Position numbers and translations under genes: made by a program. A stretch of DNA of 63,728 nucleotides from NCBI GenBank assembly GCA_023249375.1, contig JAHFCT010000017.1:1-63728 (forward strand), in the 5' to 3' direction. This DNA comes from Gemmatimonadota bacterium. Lineage in GTDB: Bacteria; Gemmatimonadota; Gemmatimonadetes; Gemmatimonadales; Gemmatimonadaceae. The first letter of the stretch is position 1. Every line of letters begins with the position of its first letter. Shown piece by piece: positions 63,724 through 63,728 of this stretch. The notes below the pieces were generated by a model. The model saw only the letters and a program-made list of their open reading frames with translations, was not told where the DNA came from and ran no database searches.

Positions 63724-63728
63724 TGGGC

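Noticed and set aside
1-63728. CRISPR array
   Set aside because: No regularly spaced identical repeats were seen.
1-63728. Packaging ATPase or terminase
   Set aside because: I found no convincing Walker A in any frame I accept as real; the gene may lie outside the window.

Overview
WHAT IT IS. The window is a GC-rich (roughly two-thirds G+C), very dense array of about 140 mostly small genes, nearly all on the minus strand. Short plus-strand blocks lie at about 1.3-2.1 kb, 27.8-29.9 kb and 38.6-41.1 kb. Gene ends and starts overlap as ATGA or GTGA at several dozen junctions, so large parts are read as translationally coupled operons. I find no ribosomal, tRNA, central-metabolism, terminase, portal, tail, HK97-capsid or partition (ParA/ParB) genes. 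There are two membrane or lysozyme-type transglycosylases, an M23 endopeptidase with an N-terminal membrane anchor, many one- or two-helix membrane proteins, a set of small beta-rich proteins that look like jelly-roll coat proteins, three spike-like proteins sharing one N-terminal module, and a rolling-circle (HUH) initiator next to a candidate origin. My best reading is a large extrachromosomal element or virus of the tailless, membrane-containing kind. That is an inference, not proof.

HOST. Codon use, GC content and one lipoprotein with the Asp/Ala/Gly-rich linker typical of myxobacterial surface proteins point to a host in Myxococcota. Three exact copies of the bacterial parS palindrome at 2.1-3.1 kb suggest that the element uses a ParB protein encoded elsewhere.

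LAYOUT. 0-1.1 kb: probable major coat protein (C-terminus beyond the left edge) and a small membrane protein. 1.3-2.1 kb (+): a MerR-type regulator and partner. 2.1-3.2 kb: parS cluster around a coiled-coil gene. 3.1-11.5 kb: zinc-ribbon proteins, a membrane transglycosylase, small membrane proteins and accessory proteins. 11.5-15.2 kb: DNA-modification island with a C5-methyltransferase (a second gene apparently coded in its +1 frame), an SPPY methyltransferase, an acetyltransferase-like protein and an MmcB-like protein. 15.2-24.4 kb: long run of tiny membrane and zinc-ribbon genes with three or four jelly-roll-like genes. 24.4-26.2 kb: HUH replication initiator. 27.1-27.8 kb: the only long non-coding stretch, with DnaA-box-like sites, taken as the candidate origin. 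27.8-29.9 kb (+): lower-GC genes ending in a truncated ISXO2-type transposase. 30.0-38.5 kb: jelly-roll protein, thaumatin-like protein, phosphatase, acetyltransferase, kinase-like protein and conserved unknowns. 38.6-41.1 kb (+): HEALE-motif protein and anchored M23 peptidase. 41.1-47.4 kb: zinc-finger/jelly-roll protein and the three spike-like proteins. 47.5-63.7 kb: second transglycosylase, sigma-like regulator, HD nucleotidase, DUF1643, DUF4326, DUF5131 and ASCH proteins, lipoprotein, Dam-like methyltransferase and many unknowns.

HOW IT MAY WORK. Replication would start at 27.1-27.8 kb with the HUH protein. Segregation would use the parS cluster. The left end, the spikes and the scattered jelly-roll proteins would supply a multi-component capsid over a membrane. 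The peptidoglycan enzymes would serve entry and exit, and the methyltransferase and nucleotide islands would protect the DNA and adjust host pools. A packaging ATPase was not found here and would have to lie outside the window.
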